Source of the DNA: Streptomyces sp. NBC_01233
GTDB lineage: Bacteria > Actinomycetota > Actinomycetes > Streptomycetales > Streptomycetaceae
Assembly: GCF_035989305.1 (NCBI RefSeq)
Contig: NZ_CP108514.1
Location: 868,001 to 932,000 of the forward strand
Length of the DNA stretch: 64,000 nt
Direction of reading: 5' to 3'
Shown: in pieces, positions 41,595 to 50,878 of the stretch
Numbering within the stretch: the stretch's first letter is position 1
Layout: each line of letters opens with the position of its first letter
Program-made: the position numbers and the translations under genes
Notes under the pieces: generated by a model
Seen by the model: only the letters and a program-made list of their open reading frames with translations
What the model was told of the DNA's origin: nothing
Database searches by the model: none

Positions 41595-42213
41595 CCTGCG
41601 GGTCAGAGCAGTCCAGAGAAGCGATTCCTCCCGGGCCTGAAGGCCCGGGGTTCCTCGCTAGACATGCTGAACACCTGCGCACCGGCTATCTGATCCTCGG
41701 CGCGATCGTCGCCGTCTCCGCGCTGCTGCTCACCGGATTCTGCCGGGACGTCCCGCGCACCGAGTCCGCCGCCAAGGCGCCGACCGCGCCCAAGCGCGCC
41801 CAACTGGCCGCCTTCCTCTCGGCCTTGGGCAACCACGACTTCCGCTGGGCCTTCATCGGCCGCGCCCTGATGGTCCTCGGCTACTTCGCCGTCGTCGGGT
41901 ACCAGCTGTACATCCTCGACGACCACATCACGCTGCCCGCCGGACTCACCCCGCCGGCCGCGATGGCCGTCCTCACCCCGGTGTCGATGGTCGCGATGGC
42001 CCTCTCCACCGTGCTGGGCGGGCTGCTGTCCGACCGTCTGGACCGCCGCAAGGTGTTCGTCGGCGTATCGGCCGCCCTCGCCGGGCTGGTCATGGTGGTT
42101 CCCGTAGTCAGCCCGACGTGGACCGGCATGCTCGTCTTCAGCGCCCTCAACGGCCTCGCCTTCGGCTGCTTCATGGCCGTGGACACCGCGCTCGTCACCC
42201 TGGTGCTCCCTAG

Positions 42214-43600
42214 TACTGCAACCGCATGTGGCGTGACGGTCGGTGAGGTTGCTCGTTGTTGTGACTGTGTGATGAATCGCTGACGGTTGAGCAGATCGAG
42301 TCGTGGTCCGAGGGTGTAGCGGGGTTGCATGCCCGGTTCGGGCATCGTTTTGGCAGGTCGGAGCCACGTGATCGGGCTCTGGACTACATGACGGGCCTGC
42401 TTGCGCCGCTAGAGAAGAAGAACGGGTGGACGCTGGCCGAGCAGGTCGGCCAGCTCCGCCCGGACGGTGTGCAACGCCTGCTCAACCACTCCGAATGGGA
42501 CGAGAACGCGGTCCGCGACGATGTCCGGGACTTCGTCGTGGAGACCATCGGCGCCAAGGATGGCGTGCTCATCGGGGACGACACCGGGTTCCTGAAGAAG
42601 GGCACCAGGTCAGCAGGGGTCCAGCGGCAGTATTCCGGCACCGCTGGCCGCACCGAGAACTGCCAGATCGGCACCTTCCTCGCCTACGCATCCGCCAAAG
42701 GGCGGGCGCTGATCGACCGGGAACTCTACGTCCCGAAGTCCTGGACGGACGACCGCGACCGCTGCCGGGCAGCCGGGATCGACGACACCGTGCCGTTCGC
42801 CACGAAGATCGAGCACCTCAAGTGGATGCTGCAACGCGCCATCGACGCGGCTGTTCCCTTCGCCTGGGTCACCGCGGACGAGGCATACGGGCAGGTCAAA
42901 CACTTCCGTGCCTGGCTGGAAGAACGCCAGGCCGCGTATGTGCTGGCCACCAAGGTCAACGACACCGTGATCACCGCCGACGGCCGCGACGCGCGCGTCG
43001 ACGAGCTGATCGCGGCCCTGCCGAAGCAGGCATGGAAGCGGATCTCCGCCGGAGCAGGCGCCCACGGCCAGCGGATCTACCACTGGGCCCGCGTCGCGAT
43101 CCGGCCCACCTGGGAGGGCGGATCCGGGCACTGGGTGCTCGCCCGCCGCAACCTGTCCGACCCCACCGACATCGCCTACTACGTCTGCTACGGCCCCGTC
43201 ACTTCCCGGCTGAAAGACCTGGTCAGGACCGCCGGAGCCAGGTGGGCGGTGGAGGAGTGCTTCCAGACCGCGAAGGGTGAATGCGGGCTCGACCACTACC
43301 AGGTGCGGCTCTACCGGGCCTGGTACCGGCACATCACCCTCGCCATGGCCGTCCTGGCCTACCTCACGGCCATCCGTGCCGCAGAAGCCGCAAAAGGGGC
43401 AGCGGAGACGACGAGCAAGACCTCATACCCCTCAGCGTCCCGGAGATCCGCCGGATGATCGGGCACGTCGTCCTCACGCCCCGCTGCCACACCAACGAGC
43501 ACCGTCTCCACTGGTCACACTTCCGACGCCGCAGCCAGGCCCGAGCCCGCCGCTGCCATTACCAACGCCGAGGCCACGACCCACACATGCGGTTGCAGTA
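42214..43600 (+). mobile_element. IS701-like insertion sequence
   Basis: A 1387-base element with 17-base terminal inverted repeats TACTGCAACCGCATGTG (42214-42230 and, inverted, 43584-43600), flanked by a 4-base duplication CTAG (42210-42213 and 43601-43604). Removing the element and one CTAG restores the MFS frame exactly. CTAG targets and this size fit the IS701 family. Confidence 0.92.
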
Positions 43601-43604
43601 CTAG
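42325..43604 (+). CDS. IS701-family DDE transposase, two frames
   Basis: The main frame (42325-43458, about 377 residues) shows DDE-type motifs: IGDDTGFLKKG, WVTADEAYGQ and WAVEECFQTAKGECGLDHYQVR. After KGAAETTSK it drifts into unrelated sequence, while the -1 frame continues as DLIPLSVPEIRRMIG and WSHFRRRSQARARRCHY to a stop at 43602-43604, the usual C-terminus of this family. The shift would lie near GCAAAAGGGGC (43391-43401), where a tRNA on AAA could slip back one base. Either programmed frameshifting or a decayed copy. The family-like N-terminus also extends upstream of the TTG at 42325 (VEQIESWSEG) without a clear start. Confidence 0.75.
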
Positions 43605-43955
43605 GGCCGAGGACGCTGCCCGCGACATGGGCGTGCTCAACATCGCGAACGCGGGACCGCAGATCATCGCCCCCTTCGTCGCCTCGGCCGTCGTCACCGC
43701 ACTGGGCGGCTACACCCCGCTCTTCCTCGTCGGCGGAGCCCTCTCCCTGATCGGCGCGCTCGCGATCCTCCCGATCCGCAGCGTGCGCTGACCGCCCTCC
43801 TCCGGGCCCGCTCCCCCGGACCCGCTCCGGGCCCGTCCCGCGGGACCGGGTCCGGCCGGAACTCCGGCGGGCGCGCGCCGAGGGTCGCGCGCCCGCCGGG
43901 CTGCACCACGCACCACCGCTCACCCTCACCTCCCTCCGCTCTGAAGGAGCACTCT

Positions 43956-44879
43956 GTGAGACGCAAGCGAGTCCTGCCGCTGGCCGCCCTGATGCTGTGC
44001 ACACCGGCGCTGGCCGGCACGGCACCCGCGGTCGCCGCGCCGCAGACCGCGCCCGCGGCGGCGGACGCACCCGCCGGCCCGTTGCGGATCCTGCTCACCA
44101 ACGACGACGGCTACAACGCGCCGGGCATCCGCAAGGCCTTCGAGCGGCTGACCGCCGCCGGGCACGACGTCACGATCGTCGCCCCGGTCACCAACCAGAG
44201 CGGCACCGGCACCAAGATGATGAGCGCCCCCGCGATCTCGGTGAAGCACCCCGAGCCGAAGGTCTGGGCCGTCGACGGCACTCCGGGCGACTCCGTCGCC
44301 TTCGGGCTGGCCGAGGTTTTCGCCGGGAAGGCCCCCGACCTGGTCGTCTCCGGCACCAACTTCGGCCCGAACGTCGCCGGGCTCGCCACCCACTCCGGTA
44401 CGGTCGGCGGTGCCGTCGCCGCTCTGGAGTCCGGCGTGCCGGCCATCGCGCTGAGCACCGGCGGCCTGAGCGCGCCCGACCCGGTCACCACGGTCAACGC
44501 CATGGGGCCCACGCTCGATTTCGCGGTCAAGCTGATCGACCGGCTGCGGGTCCGGGCACGGTCCGGTCCCCTGCTGCCCAAGGGAGTCGGCCTGAACGTC
44601 AACCACCCTGTCGTCGGTGCGGACGGCAAGGGCACGGCCGCCGGTGTGGCCACCACCTTCCAGGACCCGCAGAACTTCCTCGAGCCGGACTTCACCGACG
44701 CGGGTGACGGCACCTGGAAGGTGACCGTGAAGGTGGCCCTGAAGCCCGCCGCCAAGGGCGGCGACATCGAGGCGGTGGCCGCCGGCAAGATCGCCGTCAG
44801 CCCGATGAACTCCGACTGGAACACCGGACCGGCGGACCACGCCGTGACCTCGGCCCTGATCACCGGGCTCCGTCCGTAG
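43956..44879 (+). CDS. surE: Secreted SurE-type 5'/3'-nucleotidase
   Basis: A 307-residue SurE phosphatase with an added signal peptide (residues 1-28), so it acts outside the membrane, unlike the classical cytosolic SurE. Metal site: LLTNDDGYNAPG with the double Asp; VAPVTNQSGTG and VSGTNFGPNVAG complete the active site. Such secreted forms are common in Streptomyces and scavenge phosphate from nucleotides. AAGGAG precedes the GTG. A perfect 16-base hairpin terminator follows. Confidence 0.9.
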   Translation: MRRKRVLPLAALMLCTPALAGTAPAVAAPQTAPAAADAPAGPLRILLTNDDGYNAPGIRKAFERLTAAGHDVTIVAPVTNQSGTGTKMMSAPAISVKHPEPKVWAVDGTPGDSVAFGLAEVFAGKAPDLVVSGTNFGPNVAGLATHSGTVGGAVAALESGVPAIALSTGGLSAPDPVTTVNAMGPTLDFAVKLIDRLRVRARSGPLLPKGVGLNVNHPVVGADGKGTAAGVATTFQDPQNFLEPDFTDAGDGTWKVTVKVALKPAAKGGDIEAVAAGKIAVSPMNSDWNTGPADHAVTSALITGLRP

Positions 44880-44889
44880 GACCGCGGAC

Positions 44890-44930
44890 CGGCCGGGGGC
44901 GGAGCGGGCACACGGCTCCGCCCCCGGCCG
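44890..44930 (+). terminator. Hairpin terminator after surE
   Basis: Perfect 16-base arms CGGCCGGGGGCGGAGC and GCTCCGCCCCCGGCCG with a 9-base loop, starting 10 bases past the surE stop. Confidence 0.85.
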
Positions 44931-45081
44931 CACCCGAGGCCGCCGAGGCCCCCGAGCCGGAGGCAGAAGCCCGAGGTCCGAGGTCCGAGGCCGCCCCGGC
45001 AGGAACGTGCCACACCCCGAACGCACCCGCACGCACCCGCTCACACCCGTGCGCGCACTCCGCACGACTCCAGGAGGACGG

Positions 45082-46704
45082 ATGAAGAGGCCCGGCAACC
45101 GGCTGTCTTCGGCAAGATCCCTGCTCGGCACGGCCCTCGCACTGGTGACCCTGCTCGCCTCGGCGCTTCCGGCGGCGGCCTCGCCGCCCTCACCCTCGGC
45201 ATCGGCCGACGGTTCGCCGCGCCCGGTCGTCGCCGTGGCGCAGGGCAACCTGCGCGGTCAATCACGCGACGGTGCACAGGATTTCCTCGGTGTCCCCTAC
45301 GCCGCTCCGCCGGTCGGGAACGCGCGGCTGCGGGCACCTCAGCCACCGCCCCGGTGGAACGGGGTGCGCGAGGCCGCGCAACAGGCGCCCGCGTGCCTGC
45401 AGTTCTCGCCGTTCGGCCTGGCCGATCCGCAGGCCGTCAGCGAGGACTGTCTGTATCTGGACGTCTACCGGCCCCGGACCGCCCGCCCCGGAGCCCGGCT
45501 CCCGGTGATCCTCTGGATGCACGGGGGTGCGTACAGCCAGGGAACGGGCACGCAGTTCGGCGGGCGCACCATGGCCGATCTCACCCAGAGCGTGGTCGTC
45601 AGCATCAACTACCGGCTGGGACAGCTCGGTTATCTGGCCCTTCCCGGGCTGGGCCGGGAGAACGCCCGGCGTTCCGGGTCCTTCGGCCTGATGGACCAGC
45701 TCGCGGCGCTGCAGTGGACCCGGCAGAACGTCGGCGCGTTCGGCGGGAATCCGGGCAACGTGACGATCTCCGGGCAGTCCGCGGGCAGCGGTTCCGTCTG
45801 CGCGCTGCTGGCCGCCCCCTCGGCCGCGGGCCTCTTCCACCGGGCGGTGCTGCAGAGCGGTCCGTGCACCCTGCTGCGTACGCCGGACGGCGCGGCTGCC
45901 GAGGGGCAGGCGCGGTCCTTCGCCGCCCGCGCGGGATGCACCGTTGCGGAGGAGGCGGCCGCCTGCCTGCGCGCCGCCTCAGGGGCGGCGCTGGTCGAGG
46001 CGGCCCGTACGCTGCCCACCCCGGGCCCGGCGTCCGGTGACGGCCTGCTGCCGCTCCCACCCGCGCAGGCCATCGGAGACGGCACGTGGAACAAGGTGCC
46101 GGTACTCATCGGGAGCACCCGCGCCGAGGCCCGTTTCTTCGTCGCGCTGACGCAGCCGCGGCTGACGGCGGAGCAGTACACGGCGCAGATCCTGGCGGAC
46201 CACGGGGCTGCGGGCCCCGAGGTGCTGGCCCGCTATCCGGTCGCGGCGCACGGCTCGCCGTACCTGGCGCTGTCGGCCGTCATGACGGACTCGACCTTCG
46301 CGTGCCACACGGCGTGGACCGCTCAGCTCTTCGCTTCCCAAGTTCCGACGTACGTCTACGAGTTCGACGACCCGCAGTCGCCCACCCTCGCCGGGGCGCA
46401 GGTGCCGGGCCTGGACGAGTCGAACGCGCACAGCGCGGAGCTCGCCTATCTGCACGACTTCACCATGGGCGAACGCCCGCTGACCCCGGTCCAGACCGCG
46501 CTCGGCACCCGGATGAAGCGCTACTGGGCCGCGTTCGCACGCTTCGGCGCTCCGGTCGCAGCGGGTCAGACACCGTGGCCGGCGGCCGGCGCCGCCGCCG
46601 GTACGGTCCTCACCCTGAATCCGTCGGCGACGCGGACGACCTCGTCCTTCGGCGAGGACCACCAGTGCTCCTTCTGGCGGACCCAGCCTCCCCGGCCCCT
46701 CTGA
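45082..46704 (+). CDS. Secreted type B carboxylesterase
   Basis: A 540-residue exported carboxylesterase with a signal peptide (residues 1-33) and the family motifs EDCLYLDVYRP, WMHGGAYSQG, the nucleophile in ISGQSAGSGS and the histidine region SNAHSAELAYLHDF. AGGAGG six bases before the ATG is a strong ribosome site. Cysteines consistent with the conserved disulphide loops are present. It is a relative of the cytoplasmic esterase at 35942 but diverged. Likely cleaves extracellular esters. Confidence 0.9.
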   Translation: MKRPGNRLSSARSLLGTALALVTLLASALPAAASPPSPSASADGSPRPVVAVAQGNLRGQSRDGAQDFLGVPYAAPPVGNARLRAPQPPPRWNGVREAAQQAPACLQFSPFGLADPQAVSEDCLYLDVYRPRTARPGARLPVILWMHGGAYSQGTGTQFGGRTMADLTQSVVVSINYRLGQLGYLALPGLGRENARRSGSFGLMDQLAALQWTRQNVGAFGGNPGNVTISGQSAGSGSVCALLAAPSAAGLFHRAVLQSGPCTLLRTPDGAAAEGQARSFAARAGCTVAEEAAACLRAASGAALVEAARTLPTPGPASGDGLLPLPPAQAIGDGTWNKVPVLIGSTRAEARFFVALTQPRLTAEQYTAQILADHGAAGPEVLARYPVAAHGSPYLALSAVMTDSTFACHTAWTAQLFASQVPTYVYEFDDPQSPTLAGAQVPGLDESNAHSAELAYLHDFTMGERPLTPVQTALGTRMKRYWAAFARFGAPVAAGQTPWPAAGAAAGTVLTLNPSATRTTSSFGEDHQCSFWRTQPPRPL

Positions 46705-46792
46705 TCCGTTCCGGGCGCCCGTGCGGGACGGCCCTGCTCCGCCGGCCCGTCGAGTCGTGGCCGGCGGGACCGGGCCGCCCGTACGGGGGAGT

Positions 46793-47878
46793 TCAGGCGG
46801 CCCGGTCCTCGCGGAGCCGGCGGCGGCGTCGGACCACAGCGAAGAAGGAGCCCGCGAGCGCCACCAGGACGGCCGACACCGTCAGGAGCCAGACGGGTAT
46901 GCCGTCCCCCACGGTGAGCAGCTCGTTGTGGTAGACGGCCCTGCGGTACGGGGTGTCCTTGGCGGTGGCGCGCAGTTCGTGGTCGGCGTCGATGCGGGCC
47001 GGCTCCGGGAACTCCTGGTCGATCGCGGTCAGGAACACCGCCTTGCCGCCCGCCAGTTCGGCGATCGGGCCGTCCTTCGGGTGCACGGTCCCCGCGAAGG
47101 TCACCTTCGGCGCGGAGCCGCCGATCGGGGACGCGGGTTCCATGCGGTGGTCGGCGAGCACGTACAGGCCGAGTGACTGGGGCGTCTTCGCCATGCGGGA
47201 GAGCCGCATCGGGTAGACCAGACGGTCGCTCTCGAAGCGGATCCTCAGCGGGTCGAGGTCGCCGCGCAGCACCTTGCCCTGCTGGCGGGGGGCGAGCCGT
47301 ACCGCCACGTACTCCCACCGCTGGTCGACGTACGGCTGGACTTCGGCGGCGAGCCGGTCGGGGAGCTTGAAGCCGTTGGTCTCCAGCCAGGTCTTCAGGG
47401 CGTCCGGGTCGGTGGCGGTGAGCCGGGCGACGTCGAAGTCGCCGAGCTGTTCGCGGCCGACGACGCCGACGGACGCGTCCGCGGCGCCCGGGGGTGCGGC
47501 GCCGGCGAGCTCGCCCCGGCCGGCGGAGAAGGGCCAGTCCCGGTCGCGCGGCCAGAAGTAGTGCCGGGCCTTGCGCTCGGGCCGGGTCAGGTCCCTCAGT
47601 TCGCCGAACATGTCGCCGTCGCCCAGCTCCACCGTGGCCCGCCCCGGCACCGGCATGATCCAGGCGGCCCGGTGGGCGTCCCCGCCGACGGTGAAACGCA
47701 TGACGATCTGCTCGGTGCGGCCGTCCCAGCGCACGACGGACGTCTCCCGGTCGACACCGATCCGGGACTGGCCGTCGGGAACCATGGCCCCGCATCCGCA
47801 CGCGTACGCGGGGTTGACCAGGGCGCCGAGCTGCGTGACGAGCAGGGCGAGGAGCAGGGCCGGAATTCTTCGTTTCAT
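46793..47878 (-). CDS. DUF2330 domain membrane-anchored protein
   Basis: A 361-residue protein with a signal peptide ending in a Cys-rich start of the mature part (AYACGCGAMV), the DUF2330 pattern (VVRWDGRTEQIVMRF, WIMPVPGRA) and a C-terminal membrane anchor (PVWLLTVSAVLVALAGSFFAVV) followed by arginines. It is exposed outside the cell; function unknown. ATG at 47878 is favoured over GTG at 47884. Confidence 0.85.
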   Translation of the reverse strand: MKRRIPALLLALLVTQLGALVNPAYACGCGAMVPDGQSRIGVDRETSVVRWDGRTEQIVMRFTVGGDAHRAAWIMPVPGRATVELGDGDMFGELRDLTRPERKARHYFWPRDRDWPFSAGRGELAGAAPPGAADASVGVVGREQLGDFDVARLTATDPDALKTWLETNGFKLPDRLAAEVQPYVDQRWEYVAVRLAPRQQGKVLRGDLDPLRIRFESDRLVYPMRLSRMAKTPQSLGLYVLADHRMEPASPIGGSAPKVTFAGTVHPKDGPIAELAGGKAVFLTAIDQEFPEPARIDADHELRATAKDTPYRRAVYHNELLTVGDGIPVWLLTVSAVLVALAGSFFAVVRRRRRLREDRAA

Positions 47879-47964
47879 CCACACGGGGGCTCAGACGACG
47901 GTGCTGGTGATCCGGTTCCGACCCCCCTCGCAGAGCGGTCGGCCCTGGGCTCATACTGTGCCCC

Positions 47965-48477
47965 ATGAGGGGGAGCGAGAAGCAGCAGCGTGCTCTGCTG
48001 CGCCAGGGCGCGGCGGCGCGCAGTCCGCTGGTTCCGGACGCGGTGGAGGCGGAGATCGCCCGGCACGACTGGGATTCGACGGAATGCGGCTGCGGCCGTT
48101 CGGCGGGCCACCTGGTGGCCGCCGTGCGGGATGCCGCCGAGGGCCATCCGGCCGCGTTCCACGCGCTGGAGGGCCACGTCTTCTTCGCGGAGAACCTGAA
48201 ACCGCCCGCTCCGGCGGTGTGCGCCGTGCTGATGGCCGTGTGGGCCGCGCAGCCGCCTCGGCAGGCGACCCGCGAGGCACTGCTGTGGACGCTGCTGGCC
48301 CTGCTGTGCACGGTGGACGACGGCGGCACCCACGAGGCCGGGCTGCACGGGCAGTGCGTCGCCTTCATCCGCACCGGCACCGTCGGCTTCCGCCGCGAAC
48401 TCACCGCGGCCCCCGGCTCGGGACCCGCCGCCTACGCGGAGGGCATCCTCGAGATCCTCGGCCTGCCGGCCTCCTAG
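47965..48477 (+). CDS. Hypothetical protein
   Basis: A 170-residue soluble, helix-rich protein I do not recognise. Conserved-looking parts are ECGCGRSAGHLVAAVRDAAE and VDDGGTHEAGLHGQCV with several Cys and His. Divergent from the DUF2330 gene with an 86-base gap. Codon use is typical of the genome. Confidence 0.65.
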   Translation: MRGSEKQQRALLRQGAAARSPLVPDAVEAEIARHDWDSTECGCGRSAGHLVAAVRDAAEGHPAAFHALEGHVFFAENLKPPAPAVCAVLMAVWAAQPPRQATREALLWTLLALLCTVDDGGTHEAGLHGQCVAFIRTGTVGFRRELTAAPGSGPAAYAEGILEILGLPAS

Positions 48478-48594
48478 GGGTGTCCTGCCCTCCAGGTCAG
48501 AGCGTTACGGGTGCCGTCGGGCAGCGGTGGTGCCAGGCTGGGAGGAGATGTGGCCCGGCGTGAGCGGGCGTCCTGCGGACCGTGAGGAGACCGC

Positions 48595-49152
48595 ATGAAC
48601 GGCACAACGCAGGCAGGCGTGGCCAGGGCCACGACCCTCTGGCTCGCGACGGGCGCCGTGACCTGCGGCCTGTTGCTGGCCGCGGGTCACGGCGCCGCGG
48701 CGCAGCAGCCGGACGGGCTGCGGGCACCCGCCCCGCCCTGCACGAACACACAGCTCCTCGCGGACAGCGCGCAGCAGATCCGCGGCAGCCGGGTGCGGAT
48801 CACCTTGATCAACGAAGGTCCGGAGGCGTGCTCCCTGAAGGGGTTCCCCACCGTCGCCCTCGCCGGTCAGGGCTCGCCGGACCGCAACAGGCCCCTGAAC
48901 GTGGTCCCTCAGGGCCAGGCGCGCCCCGTGGAGCTGCAGGTCGGCGGCCGGGCCTGGACCCAGCTCACCTTCACCCCGGTGCTCGGGGAGGCCGACGGGT
49001 ACTGCGCCTCCGGAGCAGAGCCGACCGTCGCGCCCTCGATCGTGCTGGGCGTGGGAGGCGGCGGGCTCCAGGTTTCGCCCGACGACGGCGGGCAGTTCGC
49101 GCTCTGCGGCACCACCGTCCGCGCCACGGCCTTCCGCGCCGGCGGTTCCTGA
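48595..49152 (+). CDS. Secreted DUF4232 protein
   Basis: A 185-residue exported protein with signal peptide (1-36) and a DUF4232 beta-sandwich domain (CTNTQLLADS, VRITLINEGPEACSLKGFP, and a C-terminal paired cysteine in FALCGTTVRA). Common surface proteins of actinobacteria with unknown role. AGGAG precedes the ATG. Two disulphides are likely from the four mature cysteines. Confidence 0.85.
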   Translation: MNGTTQAGVARATTLWLATGAVTCGLLLAAGHGAAAQQPDGLRAPAPPCTNTQLLADSAQQIRGSRVRITLINEGPEACSLKGFPTVALAGQGSPDRNRPLNVVPQGQARPVELQVGGRAWTQLTFTPVLGEADGYCASGAEPTVAPSIVLGVGGGGLQVSPDDGGQFALCGTTVRATAFRAGGS

Positions 49153-49262
49153 GGACGTCGCCGACCCGGATCCCCAGGGGTGTGTTGCCGATCGGGCCGG
49201 GCGGGGGTGGTCGGACCCCTTCGAACGGCGGCCCGACCACCCCACCGCAATGCCTTCCCGGC

Positions 49263-50114
49263 CTAGAGGCCGATCGAGCGGTACTCGTCCAGTACGGCGA
49301 AGCCGGTGCTGTCGTACAGGCTCATCGCGACCTCGTTGCCGCCGAAGACGTTGAACATCATCGCCTCGTCGCCGCCCTGCCGGGCGGCCCACTCGCCGAC
49401 GGCCATCGCGGCCCGGCCGTATCCCTTGCCGCGCTGCTCCTCGTACACCTCCAGCGAGAAGCCGAAGGTCACGCCCGGAAGGAAGCCGTGGTTCACCCAG
49501 CCGGCGCCGACCGCCCGGCCGTGGGCCTCCATCACGTAGAAGGCGTGGCCGGGGGTCAGGTATCCCTGCGGGAGGTAACGGGCGAAGTCCTGGTCGGACT
49601 TCGCCTTGGCCTGCTCCGGGGTCAGGACTCCGGACCTGACGATGTCCGCGATGTACCCGGCCTCCTCGGCGGCGTACCAGGCCGGGTACTCCTCCTCGGT
49701 GAGCGGGCGGACCGTCAGGCCCGGCGGCAGCTCCGGCCGTTCGGCCGTGGCACGCATCCGGATCTGTCTCCGTACGGGGTAGTCGGCGAACGCCCCCGCT
49801 CCGCCGGTGAGCCGGACCTCCACCCGCTGCGCTCCGTGCTCGGCGCACCACCGCTCGGCCCACTCGCGCCCCCGCGGCGCCGTCAGGTCATGGATCCGGC
49901 CCACGGTCGCACCGTTGTCCTGCGTCACCCCGACGGCGATCCATCCGGTGCCGTCCGTGGCGACCGTCCAGCCGTCGATGTCCTCCACGGCCCGTTCCAG
50001 CAGGGCCCGGGCCAGCGGCTCCGAGCACCCCGCAGCCCGGTACCCGGCCAGCACCCGCTCCTCGAACCCACCCCGCCACTCGCCCTGGTCGGGGACGATC
50101 TGTATCCCGTTCAT
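49263..50114 (-). CDS. GNAT family N-acetyltransferase
   Basis: A 283-residue protein with a C-terminal GNAT domain: acetyl-CoA binding pattern EVYEEQRGKGYGRAAMAVGEW (about residues 228-248) and FNVFGGNEVAMSLYDSTGF. The N-terminal half looks like a degenerate second GNAT fold. Substrate unknown. Stand-alone gene. Confidence 0.85.
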   Translation of the reverse strand: MNGIQIVPDQGEWRGGFEERVLAGYRAAGCSEPLARALLERAVEDIDGWTVATDGTGWIAVGVTQDNGATVGRIHDLTAPRGREWAERWCAEHGAQRVEVRLTGGAGAFADYPVRRQIRMRATAERPELPPGLTVRPLTEEEYPAWYAAEEAGYIADIVRSGVLTPEQAKAKSDQDFARYLPQGYLTPGHAFYVMEAHGRAVGAGWVNHGFLPGVTFGFSLEVYEEQRGKGYGRAAMAVGEWAARQGGDEAMMFNVFGGNEVAMSLYDSTGFAVLDEYRSIGL

Positions 50115-50309
50115 CCGCCCACCCTAGGCATGGCCGCCCCCCCACCCGTCGAACCTTTTCCGGTCCTCCTGGTTCGCCGGACGCCGCCGACTCCAGCGCC
50201 GGTACGCACGCAAGGCCGAGCACCTCCTGGCCTTCGCCCGGATCGCGTCGACCCTGATCTGCTGCCGCAGGTCAACCAAAGGAGGTGATGCTCACTAACA
50301 TCGCCTCCC

Positions 50310-50861
50310 ATGATCACAGCAGTCGTCACCATCGTGCTGGCGTTCGTCGGCTATGGAGCCACGTACATCAACGGCTTGCGCCTGTCGCAGCGCCAAGAAC
50401 GCCTCGCTCGCTTGAACCGGCAGCTCAGCGACTTCTACGGACCGCTGTTCGCCCTCACGGAAGCCAACAGCCGCATCTTCGGCGCGTTCATGGAGCGCAA
50501 CGCTCGTCCTGACGGCAGGTCGCCCTTCGTGCATGAGATACCCCCTTCCGACGAGGAACTCGCCGAGTGGCGGTTGTGGGTCAGGACCGTCTTCCTCCCG
50601 AACATTCAGGCGATGCGCGACCTGGTCATCAAGCGCGCTGACCTCGTGAGCGAACCAGAGATGCCGCCGATTCTGCTCCAGCTGTGCGCACACGTTTCCG
50701 GCTACGAGATCACGGCCGCCCGGTGGGAGCAGGGGAGCTATGACGAGCACCTGTCCGTGGTGCCCTTCCCCAGTGAGGAGATAGCCGCGTACGCGCGGAA
50801 CGGGTTCGCAGGCCTGAAGCAGGAACAGGGCCGTTTGCTCGGGCGACGGCAGGACGGCTGA
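50310..50861 (+). CDS. Membrane-anchored hypothetical protein
   Basis: A 183-residue protein with an N-terminal membrane helix (ITAVVTIVLAFVGYGATYI), then a cytosolic helical region (RQERLARLNRQLSDFYGPLF, LVIKRADLVSE). I do not recognise a catalytic motif. Base composition is lower in GC than the neighbours, which suggests acquisition by transfer. A perfect anti-SD match AAAGGAGGT lies unusually far upstream (about 24 bases before this ATG); an alternative start nearby would give a different frame. Related small membrane proteins occur in accessory regions of actinobacteria. Confidence 0.6.
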   Translation: MITAVVTIVLAFVGYGATYINGLRLSQRQERLARLNRQLSDFYGPLFALTEANSRIFGAFMERNARPDGRSPFVHEIPPSDEELAEWRLWVRTVFLPNIQAMRDLVIKRADLVSEPEMPPILLQLCAHVSGYEITAARWEQGSYDEHLSVVPFPSEEIAAYARNGFAGLKQEQGRLLGRRQDG

Positions 50862-50878
50862 CCAAGAGAAGCGACCTT

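Larger units (their letters stand above)
39907..41671. mobile_element. IS200/IS605-family element, copy 2
   Basis: A 1765-base copy of the element at 32603-34365, with identical transposase and TnpB proteins and two single-base differences near the ends. It lies directly after GTCAA in the MFS gene and made no target duplication, as expected for this family; the restored MFS frame fixes the ends to within two bases. Confidence 0.92.
39382..43791 (+). pseudogene. MFS transporter split by two insertion sequences
   Basis: The gene is in three parts: 39382-39906, 41672-42213 and 43605-43791. Joined, they give 1254 bases, an open frame of 417 codons plus stop, reading across the first junction as ASNTCQHLRTGYL and across the second as LVLPRAEDAARDMG. 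The product is a 12-helix major facilitator with motif A GALSDRSGRRNP, of the sugar/drug type. GAGGAG precedes the ATG. The first break is an IS200/IS605 element, the second an IS701-like element. As it stands no functional transporter can be made. It would have been the first gene before surE and the secreted esterase. Confidence 0.92.
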
